A stretch of DNA of 64,000 bases from Thioalkalivibrio nitratireducens DSM 14787 (GCF_000321415.2 NC_019902.2:372001-436000); one strand, 5' to 3'. Shown: positions 52,614-62,488, numbered from the stretch's first letter. A program made the numbers and translations. Notes: generated by a model not told the origin, from the sequence alone.

Positions 52614-52989
52614 GGGCGGTGCGGCGGGGTCGGGCCACAGTAACTGATGGTTTCAATTGAGATTCTTTCCTAGAACCACTCGATTGGTGCCTTAAAACAT
52701 ACATTCCTGGCCTAACTGTCATGGCGCGTGCAGCCACCCCCGATGATGAAAGAGGCGTAGGCCGTCATCCGCCAGCCGGCGTTGGGGATGCTGCGGGCGC
52801 CTGGGCACTGCGAACGCCATGTGGCGGATGACGCTGCGCTCTTCCGCCCTACGGGTCGCCAGGGACACGAGACAGGCCGTGACTTTCACGCTAACTGTCA
52901 TGCCCTCGGCCGCGAGGCACCCCGAAGGATGAAACTACGATTATAAATCAGAGACATACGATTCTAGGGCGGCGTATTTTCACGCTAAC
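52614..52989. repeat. Mosaic repeat block 4 (order D-A'-F-A-B), no gene
   Basis: Unit D at about 52614-52718 is the diverged partner of 48548-48650. A variant unit A lies at 52706-52751. Unit F, about 52754-52860, has inverted ends (GTAGGCCGTCATCCGCC at the left, GGCGGATGACGCTGCGCTCT at the right) and matches 913-972 in the opposite orientation. Unit A at 52882-52934 and unit B at 52935-52975 follow, ending in CACGCTAAC at 52981-52989 where IS110 copy 5 starts. Confidence 0.8.
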
Positions 52990-54576
<1,587 letters not shown>

Positions 54577-54590
<14 letters not shown>

Positions 54591-54684
54591 TGTCATGCCC
54601 TCGGCCGCGAGGCACCCCGAAGGATGAAAATACGATTATAAATCATAGACATACGATTCTATGGCGGCGTATTTTCACGCTAAC
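54577..54684. repeat. Mosaic repeats A-B after IS110 copy 5
   Basis: Unit A at 54577-54629 (CCTCG/CGAGG hairpin) and unit B at 54630-54670, ending in ATTTTCACGCTAAC at 54671-54684. The same A-B order follows copy 4. Confidence 0.8.
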
Positions 54685-54816
54685 ACCAGCCTTGTAGTCA
54701 GGCGAGACCTCGCGAATACAGGCCCTGTCGTCCATCATCGCGAGCATACGCTTGCGTGCACCGGCCCCCAGCGCCTTATGGACCTGCTCCAGATCGCTCA
54801 TGCTGCCGATGGCCAT
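54643..54816 (-). pseudogene. Truncated gene fragment of unrecognised family abutting the repeat block
   Basis: A 57-codon frame beginning MAIGSMSDLEQVHKALG and continuing through RMLAMMDDRACIREVSPDYK. It reads like real protein (acidic/helical, unlike repeat translations) for about 45 residues and then runs into unit B, where it stops. In-frame protein-like sequence also continues upstream of the Met. A second protein-like tail on the same strand ends at 54874 (EALEIRSVEELTCCHRQ). The two may be pieces of one or two genes cut off when the repeats and IS110 copy 5 arrived. No family recognised. The rest of 54817-55088 holds nothing else. Confidence 0.4.
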
Positions 54817-55088
54817 TGACACCGTCCATAGCGCATCGCGTTTGGCACGACCTGATCGTAACGCTTCCCCGGCCTACTGGCGGTGGCAACACGTCAGTTC
54901 CTCCACGGAGCGGATTTCCAGCGCTTCCAGTAGTGCCTTCTGTTCAATGATTCTGTGGTGACGACGTAGGTGAGCTGGAACGGCGACCGGATCTCCGGCA
55001 AGAACGACACCCGTGGGGCAGCGGAAAGTGATCGCCTGTCGACCGCGATGACCTGCAAGAGTGGGGGAGGCCGCGCCGCCGTCCACCC

Positions 55089-55138
55089 TTGACAGTCTTG
55101 TCTCAACGTCTAGTCTTGGGAGTAGACCGTTCTGTCTA
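55089..55138 (+). promoter_or_regulatory. Promoter with overlapping NemR-like operator
   Basis: TTGACA (55089-55094) and TAGTCT (55111-55116), spacer 16, form a plausible sigma70 promoter for the TetR-family gene. TAGACCGTTCTGTCTA (55123-55138) is an inverted repeat one base away from the NemR-box form TAGACC-N4-GGTCTA and lies just downstream of the -10, ideal for autorepression. A second copy of the same kind precedes the globin gene. Confidence 0.65.
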
Positions 55139-55149
55139 ATTGAGCACCT

Positions 55150-55728
55150 ATGGCATCGACGACCAAACAACGCCTGCTCGACACCGGCCTTTCCATGCTG
55201 CTGAAGCACGGCTACCACGATCTGGGCATCCAGGCCTTGCTCGAGGCTACGCATGTTCCGAAGGGTTCGTTTTACCATCACTTCACCAACAAGGAAGACT
55301 TCGCCCTGCAGGTGATCGACGAGTACATGCAGGAGGTGCACGCGGGCCTGGATGCCAGCCTTGGCGATTCTCGGCTGTCACCCCTCCAGCGGGTACGCGC
55401 CTTCTTCGAACTGTCTCGCGAGAAGTACCGGCGGGAAGGCTATATGGGGTGTCTGCTGGGCGGCCTGGGTCAGGAACTGGCGGGTGTCAGCGAGGGCTTC
55501 CGACGCAGGATCCAAAGCTGTTTTGTGGCGATCGTCGATCGCCTGACCGCCTGCCTGGAGGAAGCGAGGCAGCGGGGCGAGATCGATCGGGAGGCGGATC
55601 CGAGGGAACTCGCGGACCTGTTGCTCGATTGTTGGGAAGGGGCCGCACTGCGCAGCCGACTGAAACGCGATCCCGCGCCGCTGAACGCGATGCTCGACTT
55701 CTACTTCACTGCGGTCGTCACCCGCTGA
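55150..55728 (+). CDS. TetR-family repressor, NemR/AcuR-like
   Basis: 192 residues. The N-terminal helix-turn-helix is KQRLLDTGLSMLLKHGYHDLGIQALLEATHVPKGSFYHHFTNKEDF. The ligand domain carries EKYRREGYMGCLLGGLGQELAG, the segment with a cysteine typical of the NemR/AcuR branch, which senses electrophiles or acrylate by cysteine modification. A matching palindrome overlaps its own promoter and another lies upstream of the next gene. It probably represses itself and the globin gene; the inducer is unknown. Confidence 0.88.
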   Translation: MASTTKQRLLDTGLSMLLKHGYHDLGIQALLEATHVPKGSFYHHFTNKEDFALQVIDEYMQEVHAGLDASLGDSRLSPLQRVRAFFELSREKYRREGYMGCLLGGLGQELAGVSEGFRRRIQSCFVAIVDRLTACLEEARQRGEIDREADPRELADLLLDCWEGAALRSRLKRDPAPLNAMLDFYFTAVVTR

Positions 55729-55751
55729 CCGCTATCGATTTGTCCTAAAAA

Positions 55752-55767
55752 TAGACAGACCAGTCTA
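55752..55767. promoter_or_regulatory. NemR-like operator upstream of the globin gene
   Basis: TAGACAGACCAGTCTA is an inverted repeat with arms TAGAC/GTCTA, the same arms as at 55123-55138. It lies between the TetR gene and the truncated globin gene, in an AT-richer stretch that probably contains the globin promoter. Confidence 0.65.
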
Positions 55768-55844
55768 ATCCAATCTCCGCGTATCCCAGCGACTTCATGT
55801 AGCGCGGGGACATGTCAAACCGCCAGACCGAGGAGGCAGACAAC

Positions 55845-56225
55845 ATGGATCACTCGAAGAACTCCGCAACCCGCTCGCTGTACGATCGACTGGGGGGTGA
55901 GGACAGGATCCGCGCCATTGCCGGCACCATCTTTGACCGGCACATCGGGAACCCGGCAGTGCAGCGGAGGTATGTCGCCAGCGATCGTGAGGCGCTGATT
56001 CCGATCCTGACCGCGTTCGTCTCCGCCGGGACCGGCGGCCCCCAGACCTACACGGGCAAAGATATGCTGGTGGCCCACCGGGGCATGAACATCAGCGACC
56101 AGGAGTTTGTGGCGGTGCTCGACGACATCCTTGCAGCGCTGGACGAACACGGGGTTGGCCAGAGGGAGAAGGAGGAACTCCTGATGATCTGCTGGTCGCT
56201 CAAGGACCAGATCGTGCGTCAGTAA
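55845..56225 (+). CDS. Group I (N-type) truncated hemoglobin
   Basis: 126 residues from ATG 55845, chosen because GAGGAGG lies about eight bases upstream; an ATG at 55812 adds 11 unconserved residues. The 2-on-2 globin pattern is clear: SLYDRLGGEDRIRAIAG at the N-terminus, GGPQTYTGKDM and the proximal heme histidine in LVAHRGMNI. Such globins bind O2 or NO and often detoxify NO or reactive species. Control by the upstream NemR-like repressor is suggested by a shared operator palindrome. It converges on argA. Confidence 0.92.
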   Translation: MDHSKNSATRSLYDRLGGEDRIRAIAGTIFDRHIGNPAVQRRYVASDREALIPILTAFVSAGTGGPQTYTGKDMLVAHRGMNISDQEFVAVLDDILAALDEHGVGQREKEELLMICWSLKDQIVRQ

Positions 56226-56302
56226 CCCACCATGACGCATGCCGGGTGCAGCGGATGTGGAGGGCCGTCACGGCCGCTATCCGGCCGCGCTGACGATTCA
56301 GC

Positions 56303-57625
56303 TCAGCCCAGCGGTTTGACCAACACCTTCGAGTTGCGCGCCTGGTTGTACAGCGCCTGCCGCGAAGGTGGCAGTTCGGTGACCTGCCCCTCGCGGTAGC
56401 CGCGTTCCTGGAACCACTGTGCGGTGCGGGTCGTCAGCACGAACACCTGGCGGTGGCCGCGTCGCCGGGCCAGCGTCTCGATGTGTTCCAGGATCTGGTC
56501 GCCGCGCCCGCCGCCGCGGTACTCCGGATGTAGTGCGAGGCAGGCGATCTCGGCGGCCTGGGTCTCCGGGAACGTGTACAGCGCCGCGGTGCCGATGATC
56601 AGACCGTCGGCGTCGAGTACCTGGAAGCAGTCGATCTCGAGTTCCAGGTGCTCGCGCGAGCGCCGTACCAGGATCCCCTCGCTTTCCAGCGGCTGGATCA
56701 GGTCGAAGATGCCGCCGACGTCGTCGACGGTTGCGGCACGCAGCCGTTCCACCGGCTCGCGGCTGACCAGCGTGCCGATGCCGCGCCGCGAGAACAGCTC
56801 GATCAGCAGGCCGCCGTCGATGTGGCGGTCGACGAGGTGCACGCGCAGGTCGTGTACGGTGCAGACTTCGATCGCGCTGCGCAGATGGGCCGCGAGTTCC
56901 TCGGGCAATCGGGAGTCGGTCGCGAGCAGTTGTTCGGCTGCCGGCACCGTCAACTGCGTCAGCATCTCCCGTTGCCGGTCGCGCAGCGGGCCGGCCTCGG
57001 TCAGGAACACCAGCTTGTCCGCCTTCAGTGCAGCTGCGACCTGGGTCGCAACGTCCTCGCCGGACAGGTTGAATACCTCCCCGGTCGGCGAGTAGCCGAG
57101 CGGCGATACCAGCACGATCTGCCCCTCGTCGAGCAGGCGGGCGATGCCCTGTGCGTCCACCCGGCGAACCTCGCCCGTGTATTGGAAATCGACGCCTTCG
57201 CGCACGCCGAGCGGGCGTGCGGTCACGAAGTTGCCGCTGGCGACGCGCAGCCTTGCGCCGGCAATGCCGGGACTGCCCAAGTTGCGCGACAGCAGCCCCT
57301 CGATGTGCAGTCGCAGCCGACCCACGGCGTCACAGACCGCCTCGAGCGCATCGGCATCGGTGACCCGCAGACCAGCGGCGTAGCGCGGCGCCAGCCCCCG
57401 CTCGCGCAGCCGCACCTCAATCTGCGGCCGCGCGCCGTGCACCAGCACTACGCGCGTGCCCAACGCCCGCAGTTGTGCGATGTCACGCAGCAGCGTCGGG
57501 AAGGCCGGCGCCTGCGCGGCCTCGCCCGCAATGGCGATGACCATGGTTCGGTCGCGGTGCGCGGCGACGTAGGGGACCGCCGCGCGGAACCAGTCAAGTC
57601 CGGTCTGTTGCTGCTCGGTCTCCAT
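56303..57625 (-). CDS. argA: N-acetylglutamate synthase
   Basis: 440 residues from METEQQQTG (57625; a start three codons earlier exists). It acetylates glutamate with acetyl-CoA, the first step of arginine synthesis. The N-terminal half is an amino acid kinase-like domain (VVLVHGARPQIEVRLRERG, LVSPLGYSPTGEVFNLSGED) that binds arginine in homologues. The C-terminal GNAT domain begins near residue 290 and has IACLALHPEYRGGGRGDQIL for acetyl-CoA. Length and fusion match classical ArgA. argB is at the far end of the window. Confidence 0.95.
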   Translation of the reverse strand: METEQQQTGLDWFRAAVPYVAAHRDRTMVIAIAGEAAQAPAFPTLLRDIAQLRALGTRVVLVHGARPQIEVRLRERGLAPRYAAGLRVTDADALEAVCDAVGRLRLHIEGLLSRNLGSPGIAGARLRVASGNFVTARPLGVREGVDFQYTGEVRRVDAQGIARLLDEGQIVLVSPLGYSPTGEVFNLSGEDVATQVAAALKADKLVFLTEAGPLRDRQREMLTQLTVPAAEQLLATDSRLPEELAAHLRSAIEVCTVHDLRVHLVDRHIDGGLLIELFSRRGIGTLVSREPVERLRAATVDDVGGIFDLIQPLESEGILVRRSREHLELEIDCFQVLDADGLIIGTAALYTFPETQAAEIACLALHPEYRGGGRGDQILEHIETLARRRGHRQVFVLTTRTAQWFQERGYREGQVTELPPSRQALYNQARNSKVLVKPLG

Positions 57626-57857
57626 TGCCCCCAACGCCGCTCTTACGCACCTCTATCAAAGGTCCACCGCCCTCTAAGGCGATTTCTGTCAAACAAGATA
57701 CCGTCTTGCTGGTCTTTTGGTCCGTCCGCTGCGTTGCCCTCCCGGTTGCATGGAACCACAATGCGCCCGGGATGGCGCCTTGCCGACGAACGAAAATCCG
57801 GTACCCTGTTTTCCGGCAATCGCCTAAGGCCCGTGCGTATCGCCTGAAAGCTGCATC

Positions 57858-58141
57858 ATGAGTATGGATCCCCGATCCCGCAAGCGGCTCGCATGGGAAA
57901 CGCACCGCTTCAGGGCTGTACCGTTTGCGGCGTCCACGGTAGCGCGAGTGCTGCAGGGTCAAAGCCCAGTCAGTCACGAGATGGGCTTGCGTTTATCCAA
58001 GGGGCCAGGCCGTTCGCCAGAGAGTTGGCTGGCCAGGCGGATAGGCACGATCTTTGGTGCGCGAAGAAGTCGGTGAATCTGGACGGCGCGGAACGGGTTC
58101 GTTTCGACGAAGCCGGCAACGGAATTCAACCCATGTCCTAA
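57858..58141 (+). pseudogene. Remnant of a HigA-type antitoxin
   Basis: The frame from ATG 57858 has the helix-turn-helix-like tail of HigA antitoxins: STVARVLQGQSPVSHEMGLR then LSKGPGRSPESWLA. After about 58030 the homology continues in another frame (ADRHDLWCAKKSVNLDGAER, to the stop at 58139-58141), so an indel separates the two parts. The N-terminal part is unlike intact antitoxins. No HigB toxin is recognisable in the 220 bases upstream or downstream. The surrounding 57635-58257 holds nothing else I can identify. Confidence 0.55.
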
Positions 58142-58257
58142 TCGGCAGGCCGGACCCCAAATGAACGCGGATGGGGCGGAGTATCCGCTGCCGGGCGCCG
58201 GATCCACCGGGGGCGGAGTAGAATTCGGGTTGTGGCCCCGCTCTGCACGAGGACTCG

Positions 58258-59493
58258 ATGGCCAAGACCGAAACCCCGTTATCCGGGCTCGCGCCATCGC
58301 GGCGGGCGGCTGGCCCCGCGGTGGCGGATCGCCTGTCCCACGATCCGGTCGAGCCAGCGCGGGAGCCAGGGATCCGGCCGGCAACACTTGATGACCTCGA
58401 TGCCCTCGTGGGACTGGAGCAGGCATGTTTCGAGGGCGACCGGATCTCGCGGCGGCAGTTTCGCTACCTGCTGACGCGCGGCCATGCGCGGACGCTGGTG
58501 GCCCCCGATCCCGCCGGTTCCAGCCTGATCGGCTACGTGATGGTGTTGTTCAGCCGGGGCACTTCGCTGGCGCGGCTGTACTCGATCGCGGTAAGCGGTG
58601 GTGCCCGGGGCCTCGGGCTGGGGCGGCGCCTAGTGGCGGCGGCCGAGGCGGCGGCGATCGAGAATGCCTGTGCCGATCTGCGCCTCGAGGTGCGTCGGGA
58701 CAACGCCGCGAGCCTCGCGCTGTTCCGGGGCATGGGATACCGCGATTTCGGCACCATCGAGGATTACTACGAGGACCACATGGAGGCGCTGCGGCTGCAG
58801 AAGTCGCTGGCGCCGGGCCCCGATCCCGCTTTGGTGCGGGCCCCGTTCTATGCGCAGACGCTCGACTTCACCTGCGGATCGGCGGCGCTGATGATGGCGA
58901 TGCGCGCGGTCGATCCCGGCGTGAAGCTTGACCGCAAGCTCGAACTGCGGGTCTGGCGCGAGGCGACGACGATCTTCATGACCTCGGGACACGGCGGCTG
59001 CGGGCCGTACGGGTTGGCGCTCGCGGCAGCGCACCGCGGCTTCGAGGTGGAACTGCTGGTGCGCGACACCGGAGTCGCGTTCTTCGACTCGGTACGCAGC
59101 GCGGACAAGAAAAGGGTGATGCAACTGGTGCAGGAGGACATGGTCAAGGAACTGGAACGCCTGCAGGTGCCGATTGTGCACGGTCCGGTGAATGTCGGGG
59201 CGTTGGAGGACCGTTTCCACGCCGGCCGGGTGCCGGTGGTGCTGATCAGCAGCGTGCGTATCTACGCCGAGCGCTTCCCGCACTGGGTCACCGTGACCGG
59301 CTTCGACGAGCGTTTCATTTACGTGCACGATCCGCTGGTCGACGTCGAGGAGGGCGAGCGGGCCGTCGATTCGATCAACATGCCGATCCTGCGCCGCGAT
59401 TTCGAACGGATGGCGCGCTATGGGCGCGCGGGACTGCAGGCGGCCGTGATCGTGGGTCCCCGTGACCTGAAGGAGCCGGGAACGGATGTCTGA
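58258..59493 (+). CDS. GNAT acetyltransferase fused to a C39-like peptidase domain
   Basis: 411 residues. Residues about 38-175 form a GNAT (RimI-like) domain: GIRPATLDDLDALVGLEQ, the acetyl-CoA loop GARGLGLGRRLVAAAE and FRGMGYRDFG. Residues about 195-400 form a C39-like papain-fold domain with the probable catalytic Cys206 (QTLDFTCGSAALMMAM), His342 (HWVTVTGFD) and Asp358. It has no signal peptide or membrane helix, so it is not a bacteriocin transporter. The next gene, an ATP-grasp ligase, overlaps by eight bases; together they suggest modification and trimming of a peptide or small molecule, which is inference. Confidence 0.87.
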   Translation: MAKTETPLSGLAPSRRAAGPAVADRLSHDPVEPAREPGIRPATLDDLDALVGLEQACFEGDRISRRQFRYLLTRGHARTLVAPDPAGSSLIGYVMVLFSRGTSLARLYSIAVSGGARGLGLGRRLVAAAEAAAIENACADLRLEVRRDNAASLALFRGMGYRDFGTIEDYYEDHMEALRLQKSLAPGPDPALVRAPFYAQTLDFTCGSAALMMAMRAVDPGVKLDRKLELRVWREATTIFMTSGHGGCGPYGLALAAAHRGFEVELLVRDTGVAFFDSVRSADKKRVMQLVQEDMVKELERLQVPIVHGPVNVGALEDRFHAGRVPVVLISSVRIYAERFPHWVTVTGFDERFIYVHDPLVDVEEGERAVDSINMPILRRDFERMARYGRAGLQAAVIVGPRDLKEPGTDV

Positions 59494-60976
59494 GCACCTG
59501 CTGCTGATCGAACGCAAGGCGGACTGGAAGGCGCATTTCCCGAGGCTCCCGGTGGCCGAGGTCGACGCCTATCTGAAGGCGTCCTCCGAGCGCTATTCCG
59601 CGAGCCTACGGGTGATCAATCTCTGCCGTAGCCAGCGTTATCTTTCCGAGGGGTATTACGGCTCGCTGCTGGCCGAGGCGCGTGGTCACCGGGTGATTCC
59701 CAGTGTGCGCACGTTGCAGGACCTGTCGCGCAAGGCGATCTACAGCCTCGACACCGAGGATCTCGACCGCAAGGTGGGCCGGGTTCTGGGGCGCAGCCGG
59801 GCGGGGCTGCAGCCGATCGCGCTGGAGCTGACGATGTTCTTCGGACAATGCGCGGCGAAGGAGATGCAGGAGATCGCGGCGCAGCTGTTCGCGCTGTTTC
59901 CCGCGCCGATGTTCCGGGTCGAGTTCCGGCTGCAGGGCGAGCAGTGGCAGATCCACGCGTTGAAGCCGTTCGCGCTGAACTCGCTGTCCGCAGCGCAGGA
60001 AGTGGAGTTCTTCACCGCGCTGGAAGGCTACCTGAAGAAGCCGTTCCGTCGGCCGCGCGGCGCGAAGAGCCACCGCTACGATCTGGCGATCCTGCACAAC
60101 CCCGGCGAGCAACTCGCGCCGTCGAGCACGGCGGCCCTGAAGCGGTTCGTGCGCGCCGGGCGCGCGCTCGGGGTCGACGTCGAGCTGATTCAGGCCCGCG
60201 ACTTCGGCCGGCTGGCGGAGTTCGACGCATTGTTCATCCGCGAGACCACGCGCATCGACCACTACACCTACCGCTTCGCGCGCAAGGCCGAGGGCGAGGG
60301 CATGGTCGTGATCGACGATCCGAACTCGATCCTGCGCTGTACCAACAAGGTGTACCTGGCCGAGCGGCTGGCGGCGCAGAAGGTGCCGACGCCGAAGACC
60401 GTGATCCTGAACCGCGACACGATCCTGCGCGCCGAGGAGTTGATCGGCTACCCGGTGGTGCTGAAGATTCCGGACGGCAGCTTCTCCCGTGGGGTGTTCA
60501 AGGCGAGCAGCCGTTCGGAGCTCGAGTCGATCGCGAAGAAGCTGCTCAAGGAGAGCGACCTGATCCTTGCGCAGGAGTTCGTGTACACCGACTACGACTG
60601 GCGCATCGGCCTGCTGAACAAGAAGCCGCTGTACGCTTCGCAGTACCTGATGTCGCGCCAGCACTGGCAGATCGTGAACCACGACGCCAAGGGCGGACCG
60701 CGCCAGGGGGGCTTCAACACCGTCGACATCGCCGACGCGCCGGCCGCGGTGGTGCGCACTGCGGTGAAAGCTGCAAACCTGATCGGTGACGGCCTCTACG
60801 GGGTCGACCTGAAGCTGACCGAGCGCGGCGTGATGGTAATCGAGGTCAACGACAACCCGAATCTGGATGCCGGGGTCGAGGACAAGGTGCTCGGCGAGAC
60901 CTTATACCGGGCGGTGATGGAGGATTTTGTGCGCCGGCTGGACACGGCCCGGCGCAGCCAAGCTGTACCGGGCTGA
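59486..60976 (+). CDS. RimK-like ATP-grasp ligase with an N-terminal RLAN-type domain
   Basis: 496 residues. The N-terminal 200 residues (starting HLLLIERKADWKAHFPR) match the domain that precedes some RimK-like ligases. From about residue 270 the ATP-grasp fold is clear: KVYLAERLAAQKVPTPKTV, PVVLKIPDGSFSRGVFKA for the nucleotide lid, LILAQEFVYTDYDWRIGLL and the metal-binding end VMVIEVNDNPNLDAGVED. RimK-type enzymes join amino acids such as glutamate to protein or peptide ends. It overlaps the GNAT-C39 gene by eight bases and the two are surely cotranslated. Substrate unknown. Confidence 0.88.
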   Translation: MSEHLLLIERKADWKAHFPRLPVAEVDAYLKASSERYSASLRVINLCRSQRYLSEGYYGSLLAEARGHRVIPSVRTLQDLSRKAIYSLDTEDLDRKVGRVLGRSRAGLQPIALELTMFFGQCAAKEMQEIAAQLFALFPAPMFRVEFRLQGEQWQIHALKPFALNSLSAAQEVEFFTALEGYLKKPFRRPRGAKSHRYDLAILHNPGEQLAPSSTAALKRFVRAGRALGVDVELIQARDFGRLAEFDALFIRETTRIDHYTYRFARKAEGEGMVVIDDPNSILRCTNKVYLAERLAAQKVPTPKTVILNRDTILRAEELIGYPVVLKIPDGSFSRGVFKASSRSELESIAKKLLKESDLILAQEFVYTDYDWRIGLLNKKPLYASQYLMSRQHWQIVNHDAKGGPRQGGFNTVDIADAPAAVVRTAVKAANLIGDGLYGVDLKLTERGVMVIEVNDNPNLDAGVEDKVLGETLYRAVMEDFVRRLDTARRSQAVPG

Positions 60977-61019
60977 GGCAGGCGAGGATACCGGCAGGCG
61001 GGCCTGCTGGCGCTGTCGC

Positions 61020-61379
61020 TCAATCCAGATAGGTCTTGGCTTCCTCGCCGGGGTTGGGAAGTCCGGCGATCCGCCACACGGGCAGGCAGCCGCCGAAGAG
61101 GTCGTAGATCTCTTCGCGCGACATGCCGGTTGCCTTGCAGACGCGCCGCATGCCGGGCATGCCGCCCAATGCCAGGTAACGTTCGCGCACGTGGTGCAGC
61201 AGTTTCCAGTGCCGTTCGTCCAATGCTCCCACGCCTTCGCGCCGGGCGATGCGCTCGGCCAGCGCCTCGTTCCAGTGCTCGTGGTCGACCACGAACCCGT
61301 CCTCGTCGAACAGGGTGCCGGGCTCTGCGAACAGCTGCGAGTTGGGTCTGGACGTGGAGGGTTCCGGGATCCTCAGCAT
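61020..61379 (-). CDS. DsrC/TusE-family sulfur-carrier-like protein lacking the terminal cysteine
   Basis: 119 residues from the ATG at 61379, with GGAGA upstream. The fold region LFDEDGFVVDHEHWNEALAE and the C-terminal MRRVCKATGMSREEIYDLFG match DsrC/TusE proteins. The C-terminal arm reads GGCLPVWRIAGLPNPGEEAK and ends KTYLD: one cysteine (Cys98) remains near the usual inner position, but the penultimate cysteine needed for sulfur relay or trisulfide formation is absent. Such variants exist beside true DsrC in sulfur oxidisers and may be regulatory. It is divergent from a CysB-like regulator. Confidence 0.85.
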   Translation of the reverse strand: MLRIPEPSTSRPNSQLFAEPGTLFDEDGFVVDHEHWNEALAERIARREGVGALDERHWKLLHHVRERYLALGGMPGMRRVCKATGMSREEIYDLFGGCLPVWRIAGLPNPGEEAKTYLD

Positions 61380-61507
61380 GGTGATGTCTCCGTGTGGCTT
61401 GGGTCGTGGTGCCGGCGGATCGTGCCGCGGCGCCATGAAATGGAGTATCGACCTGCCCGCATATCAAGTAAAATAATGAAGCATGCATTTATATTGTCCT
61501 TATTGAT
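61380..61507. promoter_or_regulatory. Divergent promoter region between the DsrC-like and CysB-like genes
   Basis: An AT-rich island at 61459-61509 in an otherwise GC-rich region. It is flanked by inverted ATATCAA (61461-61467) and TTGATAT (61503-61509), the latter overlapping the LysR start codon. LysR-family regulators commonly bind such divergent regions. No ribosome binding site precedes the LysR ATG at 61508. Confidence 0.45.
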
Positions 61508-62452
61508 ATGGAGCTCCGGCAACTCCGTTCCCTGGTGACGCTGGCCGAGAGCGGATTCAGCGTCAGCCGTGCGGCGCAGCAATTGCACCTGGTCCAGCCC
61601 GCGGTTTCGCAGCACCTGCGGCTGCTGGAGGAGGCGCTGGGAACCCCGCTGTTCCTGCGCCATGGCAAGCGGCTGGTGGGCCTGACCGAGGCGGGGGACA
61701 AGGTGCTGGGGCATGCCCGCAGCATGCTGGCCGAGGTCGCGAACATCGTGGCCGTGGGGCGCGACCACGTGGAGGAAGCCCGCGGTGTGCTGCGCATCGG
61801 CACCACGCATACCCAGGCCCGCTACGTGCTGCCGCCGGTGCTGCTGGAATTCAAACGGGCGTACCCCGAGGTCGAGGTGCAGATCCACCAGGGCACGCCG
61901 GCCCAGCTGGTCGAGATGGCATTGGCGGATCGTGTGGACCTGGCGGTCTGTACCGAGGCCGTTGGCGATCATGCGGCCCTAGTCACCCTGCCATCGTATC
62001 GCTGGAACCGCTGCCTGATCACGCCCCCGGGGCATCCGCTGCTGGAACGAAGGCCGATCTCGCTCGGGGCGCTCTGCGAATACCCGATAATCACCTACGT
62101 GTTCGGCTTCACGGGAAGGACCAGCCTCAGCCAGACCTTCGCGAAGGTGGGCCTGCACCCCCGGGTGGTGCTGAGTGCAGCCGATGCCGACGTGATCAAG
62201 ACCTACGTACGGTCCGGCATGGGCATCGGCATCATCGCTGATCTAGCATTTCACCCGGAACACGACCAAGACCTGGAGCGCCGCGATCTGAGCCACCTGT
62301 TTCCCTGGGAGGTCACCCGGCTCGCCTACCCGCGGGGCAAGTACGTGCGCCGTTTCCAGCAGCGGTTCATCGACCTGTTTCAGCAGGAGGCGGATCGCAT
62401 CGGCAGGGGAGGGGGGGCGGGCGCGACGGTGTCCCGCCGCGCGGACCTGTGA
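61508..62452 (+). CDS. LysR-family regulator, CysB-like
   Basis: 314 residues. The N-terminal winged helix (MELRQLRSLVTLAESGFSVS, then AAQQLHLVQPAVSQHLRLLE) is followed by a periplasmic-binding-like effector domain. It contains TTHTQARYVLPPVLLEFKRA and the IHQGTPAQLVEM segment characteristic of CysB/Cbl, which sense O-acetylserine, sulfate or related sulfur compounds. It is divergent from the DsrC-like gene, which it may control. The C-terminus is a low-complexity Gly-rich tail. It is not certain that it is CysB itself. Confidence 0.87.
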   Translation: MELRQLRSLVTLAESGFSVSRAAQQLHLVQPAVSQHLRLLEEALGTPLFLRHGKRLVGLTEAGDKVLGHARSMLAEVANIVAVGRDHVEEARGVLRIGTTHTQARYVLPPVLLEFKRAYPEVEVQIHQGTPAQLVEMALADRVDLAVCTEAVGDHAALVTLPSYRWNRCLITPPGHPLLERRPISLGALCEYPIITYVFGFTGRTSLSQTFAKVGLHPRVVLSAADADVIKTYVRSGMGIGIIADLAFHPEHDQDLERRDLSHLFPWEVTRLAYPRGKYVRRFQQRFIDLFQQEADRIGRGGGAGATVSRRADL

Positions 62453-62488
62453 CCGGTTCGGGACCGTGGCCGGGAGGGCACGCGGGAG

